Below are positions 23,356 to 27,439 of a stretch of 27,439 bases of DNA, piece by piece; the first letter of the stretch is position 1, and every line of letters starts with the position of its first letter. Origin of the DNA: Chloroflexota bacterium (GTDB lineage: Bacteria; Chloroflexota; Dehalococcoidia; Lucifugimonadales; CATQGZ01). Both the position numbers and the translations under genes were made by a program. A model generated the notes under the pieces. That model worked only from the letters and a program-made list of their open reading frames with translations. It was not told where the DNA came from and ran no database searches. The stretch lies in NCBI GenBank assembly GCA_027624995.1, contig JAQBTI010000004.1:1-27439 (forward strand). Reading direction: 5' to 3'.

Positions 23356-24492
23356 GTGTGCAAACACGGCCTCCGAGGACGGGACAACACCAAATTCGAG
23401 TCCGTAGATGCCCTTCGACGGTATGCTGCCGAACACAACTGGATACCAGTCAAGGATTTCCCGGCGATACTTATAGACCCCGAATCGTCCGCTGATGTTG
23501 CCCCCTGGGAGGCGGCGCAAACAAAGCGGCAATCAAACCGTCAGGGCGGCACCGGCCATCGTACGTTGAATTGGGCCCTTCAAGGAAGGCTGTACTGCGC
23601 GCAGTGTGGCCGTCAATTGAGGTGCAGCACATATCGTAGCGGGAAGAGGGTTTACTGGTGCCATACCGGACGTGACCGCGCTGAAATCGGGCTCGCAAGA
23701 TGTGAAATCAAAGTAAACGCCCGTGAGTTGGAGGGGGCTGTAGGCCATCACCTGACGATCATCCTGTCAGACCAACGTCAGCTACGCTCGGCAATTCGAG
23801 ATTATCTCCGCCAGCTCGACTCCCAAATCGAGGAACTGGAGACGTCATCGCTACCGTCAGCCGAGCTCGCCCCTGGAATAGTCACCAGTCTCAAGCGTGC
23901 CAACAAGCTCTACGTAGACGGCAAGATAGAGGAAGAAGAGCATCGGAATATCACGAGCCCTCTACAGGAGAAGCTTCAGACACTGAGATCCGGTGGCTCT
24001 GGCCCCTACGCCTCCTTGAAGCAACTCGCCGATTTCCGACAACAACGGGCGGCCATAGAGCGCGCATTGGAAGATGAAAGCCTCTTAGCTCATATTTCCG
24101 GAATAAACGGCCTTCGACTCTTGAAACGTAGGTCAGAAGCCGAGCAGGCCGATTTCGTAAGGACAAACGGGCGGCCGAAAGGTGTCACGGGAATCGATGC
24201 GCTGCTAAATGAAGCTGTTCTCGGCGAGGTTAGCTTCAGGCAGCTGCTGAATCTTCTGGCCCTGAACGCGACAGTTGGGGCTGAGCAGATAAGGGTTGAG
24301 GGACTAATCCCTGTCGACTTCCCTACGCCAGAGATCGAGGACTTCCCGATTCGCTTCCGATCTAGTAAAGGGGAGTTTCAAAGACTAGTAGCTCTGGAAG
24401 AGTTTTCCCCAGCCCGTTTTCATAGCCTCGCGGACGCGCCTGCGGCCGATGAAGCGCAGCCAGTATTGGTTATGGTAGAGGTTGGACGCTAG
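23356..24492 (+). pseudogene. Large serine recombinase, truncated (no catalytic domain)
   Basis: Only the C-terminal part of a large serine recombinase remains. It begins in the recombinase domain (KHGLRGRDNTKFES, then AILIDPESS and WEAAQTKR), continues with the zinc beta-ribbon (GRLYCAQCGRQLRC, YWCHTGRDRAE, ARCEIKV) and a long coiled coil (about 130-245). The resolvase domain with the catalytic serine and the start of the recombinase domain are missing: in-frame stops lie at 23350 and further upstream, and none of the three forward frames of 23188-23355 carries resolvase sequence. The last ~36 codons overlap antisense with the 3' end of the DUF362 gene, so the original C-terminus is probably lost too. 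It is a relic of the enzyme that moved this island, or of another integration at the same place. Confidence 0.8.
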
Positions 24493-25509
24493 GAACGCCC
24501 ATGGCGCGATCGGGGACCGGAGTAGCAGTCTCTCAAGCGGCTTCAACGGGCCCCAGTAGATGAGGTGTTGACCGCGGCTGGCGAAAGTGCTCTCGCTTGC
24601 GTTGAAGTGCCAATTGACCTCCGAGATGTCTTCACCCACCACCTCGATCTCCGAAGGATTGCCGTTGCCCAGTCCGGCCTCGTGCGCCAGGCGTATGAAC
24701 TTGATCGACATCGGGTCGAGGCCCATCAGGCGAGCGGCGACGGCGTCGATCGCCACCTGGTCGGCACTGGCGAGGATGACGTTCTTCTGGTGCCACCTCA
24801 TTGCGCGAGGGCCGGGACCATCCCCGGCGAAGGTGCCGTCGGTCACGGCGAAGACTCCCGGGTGGATCTCCTTCTGAATGCTAAGGAGGTCCACCAGAGT
24901 CTCGTGTATTAGTGAGTGGGTCCAGTGCCGCTGGAAGTTCAGAAGCCCGCCGAATGCGTTCTTCATGGCGCCCGTGATCGTCGTGAAGACGTGCGTCTTG
25001 ATCGTAGGTAAATGGACGATGTTCTTTCCGATCAGCATTTCGGGGACCTGGAAGCCGTTCGGGTACACCTGGTCCAGGGCGAGCATCTTTGACTTGGGAG
25101 CGAAGTCTACCCATCGAGCATCTTCCAGGTAGATGCTCTCGAGACCATACTTGGCTTCCACTGCCGTATGTTTGTTGTTTACGGCGCCCACTCGCGCGTC
25201 GACCACGACGGTGCCGTTGTGGGTCGGGACCAGTTCGTCGTACCCGCCGCTCCGTAGTGTCTTGACGACCCCTTCGAGCTGCCAGGGGGTGGTCGAGCAG
25301 GCGGGATAGTAGTGCTGCCAAGAGATGTTGATCTTCAGCGAGGTGGCAGGGCCTTTGGGGAGGTACCTGGAGTACTCGGCGAGCTCCATTGCGCGCGCCA
25401 CGTCGTCCAGCACGGTCTCAGGGGTCGCGTAAACGACGGCCACTTTGGGTCGTGTAGACGAGCCGGGGGCGTCGTTGCTCTCGTGTGTCGTGGCTGGAGT
25501 GACCGCCAT
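24385..25509 (-). CDS. DUF362 domain-containing protein
   Basis: 374 residues. DUF362 marks are KVAVVYATPETVLDDV near the N-terminus, the middle segment NIVHLPTIKTHVFTTITGAMKNAFGGL, then ILASADQVAIDAVAARLMG and IRLAHEAGLGNGNPSEIEV. The family is of unknown function; many relatives carry 4Fe-4S ferredoxin cysteines, but none is present here. The frame extends to a GTG at 25527 inside the palindromic repeat; the ATG at 25509 is preferred. Its 3' end is overlapped by the truncated recombinase frame for about 108 bp on the opposite strand, marking the right edge of the accessory region. It follows rpoD after 50 bp that are almost entirely repeat. Confidence 0.88.
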   Translation of the reverse strand: MAVTPATTHESNDAPGSSTRPKVAVVYATPETVLDDVARAMELAEYSRYLPKGPATSLKINISWQHYYPACSTTPWQLEGVVKTLRSGGYDELVPTHNGTVVVDARVGAVNNKHTAVEAKYGLESIYLEDARWVDFAPKSKMLALDQVYPNGFQVPEMLIGKNIVHLPTIKTHVFTTITGAMKNAFGGLLNFQRHWTHSLIHETLVDLLSIQKEIHPGVFAVTDGTFAGDGPGPRAMRWHQKNVILASADQVAIDAVAARLMGLDPMSIKFIRLAHEAGLGNGNPSEIEVVGEDISEVNWHFNASESTFASRGQHLIYWGPLKPLERLLLRSPIAPWAFLASNLYHNQYWLRFIGRRRVREAMKTGWGKLFQSY

Positions 25510-25519
25510 TGAGGTTGGT

Positions 25520-25556
25520 TCCCTCACCTCAGTCCCCTCCCAGTGGGAGAGGAGGA
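25520..25556. repeat. GC-rich palindromic repeat, copy 3
   Basis: CCCTCACCTCAGTCCCCTCC followed by CAGTGGGAGAGG forms a stem (CTCCC at 25537-25541, GGGAG at 25545-25549, extended by CC/GG past one mismatch). It starts three bases after the rpoD stop and is nearly identical to the right half of copy 2 on the opposite strand. Confidence 0.8.
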
Positions 25557-25559
25557 AGC

Positions 25560-27104
<1,545 letters not shown>

Positions 27105-27157
27105 CGGCTCCCCCCTTTACAGGACTCTCTTCGAGGATAGCTTTTTCAATCCGGAGT

Positions 27158-27439
27158 TCACTTCGTCGATCGGCGTCTGGTGCTCTCGCGGTGGTGGTCT
27201 GCTTGCCGCAATCTGGAGTTCGCCTCCCCGATTGCCTTCTGAAGCTCTCGCGGTGGTGGTTTACCGGCCTGGTCGGAGGCCAGCAGACTCCCTTGGAATT
27301 CTTTTACGTGTCGCTGCTCCAGGCGACGCAGACACTGGTCTAACGCCACCTCACCATCCCTCAGATCACCTGAAAACGACTCGGACCCAAGAAGTTCCGT
27401 AAGACGCTGATGTAGGGACTCGTCCAGCGAGTCGCGAAG
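27158..27439 (-). CDS. dnaG: DNA primase, C-terminal fragment (continues beyond the window)
   Basis: The minus-strand frame is open from the window edge to the TGA at 27158-27160, giving the last 93 residues. The segment VALDQCLRRLEQRHVKEFQG is characteristic of the DnaG C-terminal helicase-binding region, and the position directly before rpoD supports it. The GTG at 27349 is internal, not a start. The last ~30 residues are basic and low in conservation (STRRRSTK end). A 17-base direct repeat lies in this tail (27182-27198 and 27244-27260). Confidence 0.82.
   Translation of the reverse strand, partial: LRDSLDESLHQRLTELLGSESFSGDLRDGEVALDQCLRRLEQRHVKEFQGSLLASDQAGKPPPRELQKAIGEANSRLRQADHHRESTRRRSTK

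Noticed and set aside
23220..23453. Minus-strand frame ending in RLAGDGTVSEDD
   Set aside because: Its last ~45 codons outside the recombinase relic look mildly coding-like, but there is no recognisable family, no start in the unique part and overlap with the relic; not enough to call a gene.

Overview
The window is a roughly 60% GC chromosomal segment from a bacterium. Its gene repertoire (phytanoyl-CoA-dioxygenase-like, HpcH/HpaI aldolase, mandelate-racemase-type and DUF362 genes beside housekeeping genes), the frequent TTG starts and a dnaG-rpoD pair fit Chloroflexota, plausibly a SAR202/Dehalococcoidia-like lineage. That placement is inference; no rRNA or tRNA was found to settle it.

Layout. 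2-853: the 3' end of a tandem-FHA protein that runs in from outside the window. 954-4364 (minus): PhyH-like dioxygenase, HpcH/HpaI-type aldolase and a divergent malate synthase, read from a clear sigma70-type promoter; probably a C2/C3 carbon-scavenging operon. 4493-9097 (minus): nitroreductase, crotonase, M1 aminopeptidase and a small unknown protein coupled to the peptidase. 9229-10017 (plus): a membrane protein with the shape of a two-helix potassium channel but an altered selectivity filter. 10018-12963 (minus): tyrA-aroA-gmk, with a promoter that argues for a TTG start of tyrA. 13195-13614 (minus): an unusual HesB/IscA-type protein with its own promoter and a near-perfect intrinsic terminator. 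13722-16995 (minus): a complete PhnD-PhnC-PhnE-PhnE type ABC importer of the phosphonate/putative selenate class. 17089-19090 (plus): aldo/keto reductase followed by a rhamnonate-dehydratase-like enolase-superfamily enzyme, apparently leaderless.

19091-24492 is the accessory part. It has two long gene-poor stretches, an inverted-repeat family flanking panB, a Schlafen/AlbA_2 protein with an unknown partner gene, and a serine recombinase that has lost its catalytic domain and runs into the 3' end of the next gene. I read it as a decayed integrated element carrying a possible defence-type gene pair. 24385-27439 (minus) returns to the core genome: DUF362 protein, the principal sigma factor rpoD, and the C-terminus of dnaG at the window edge.

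Recurring themes: three copies of a GC-rich palindromic repeat sit 3-17 bases after minus-strand stop codons. TTG starts with good Shine-Dalgarno sequences are common (tyrA, the IscA-like gene, phnC-like, rpoD). Several plus-strand genes have a -10 box so close to the start codon that their transcripts must be leaderless or nearly so. The best leads for something new are the AlbA_2 gene pair with its flanking repeats, the channel-like protein, and the cysteine-poor IscA homologue with a metal-binding tail.
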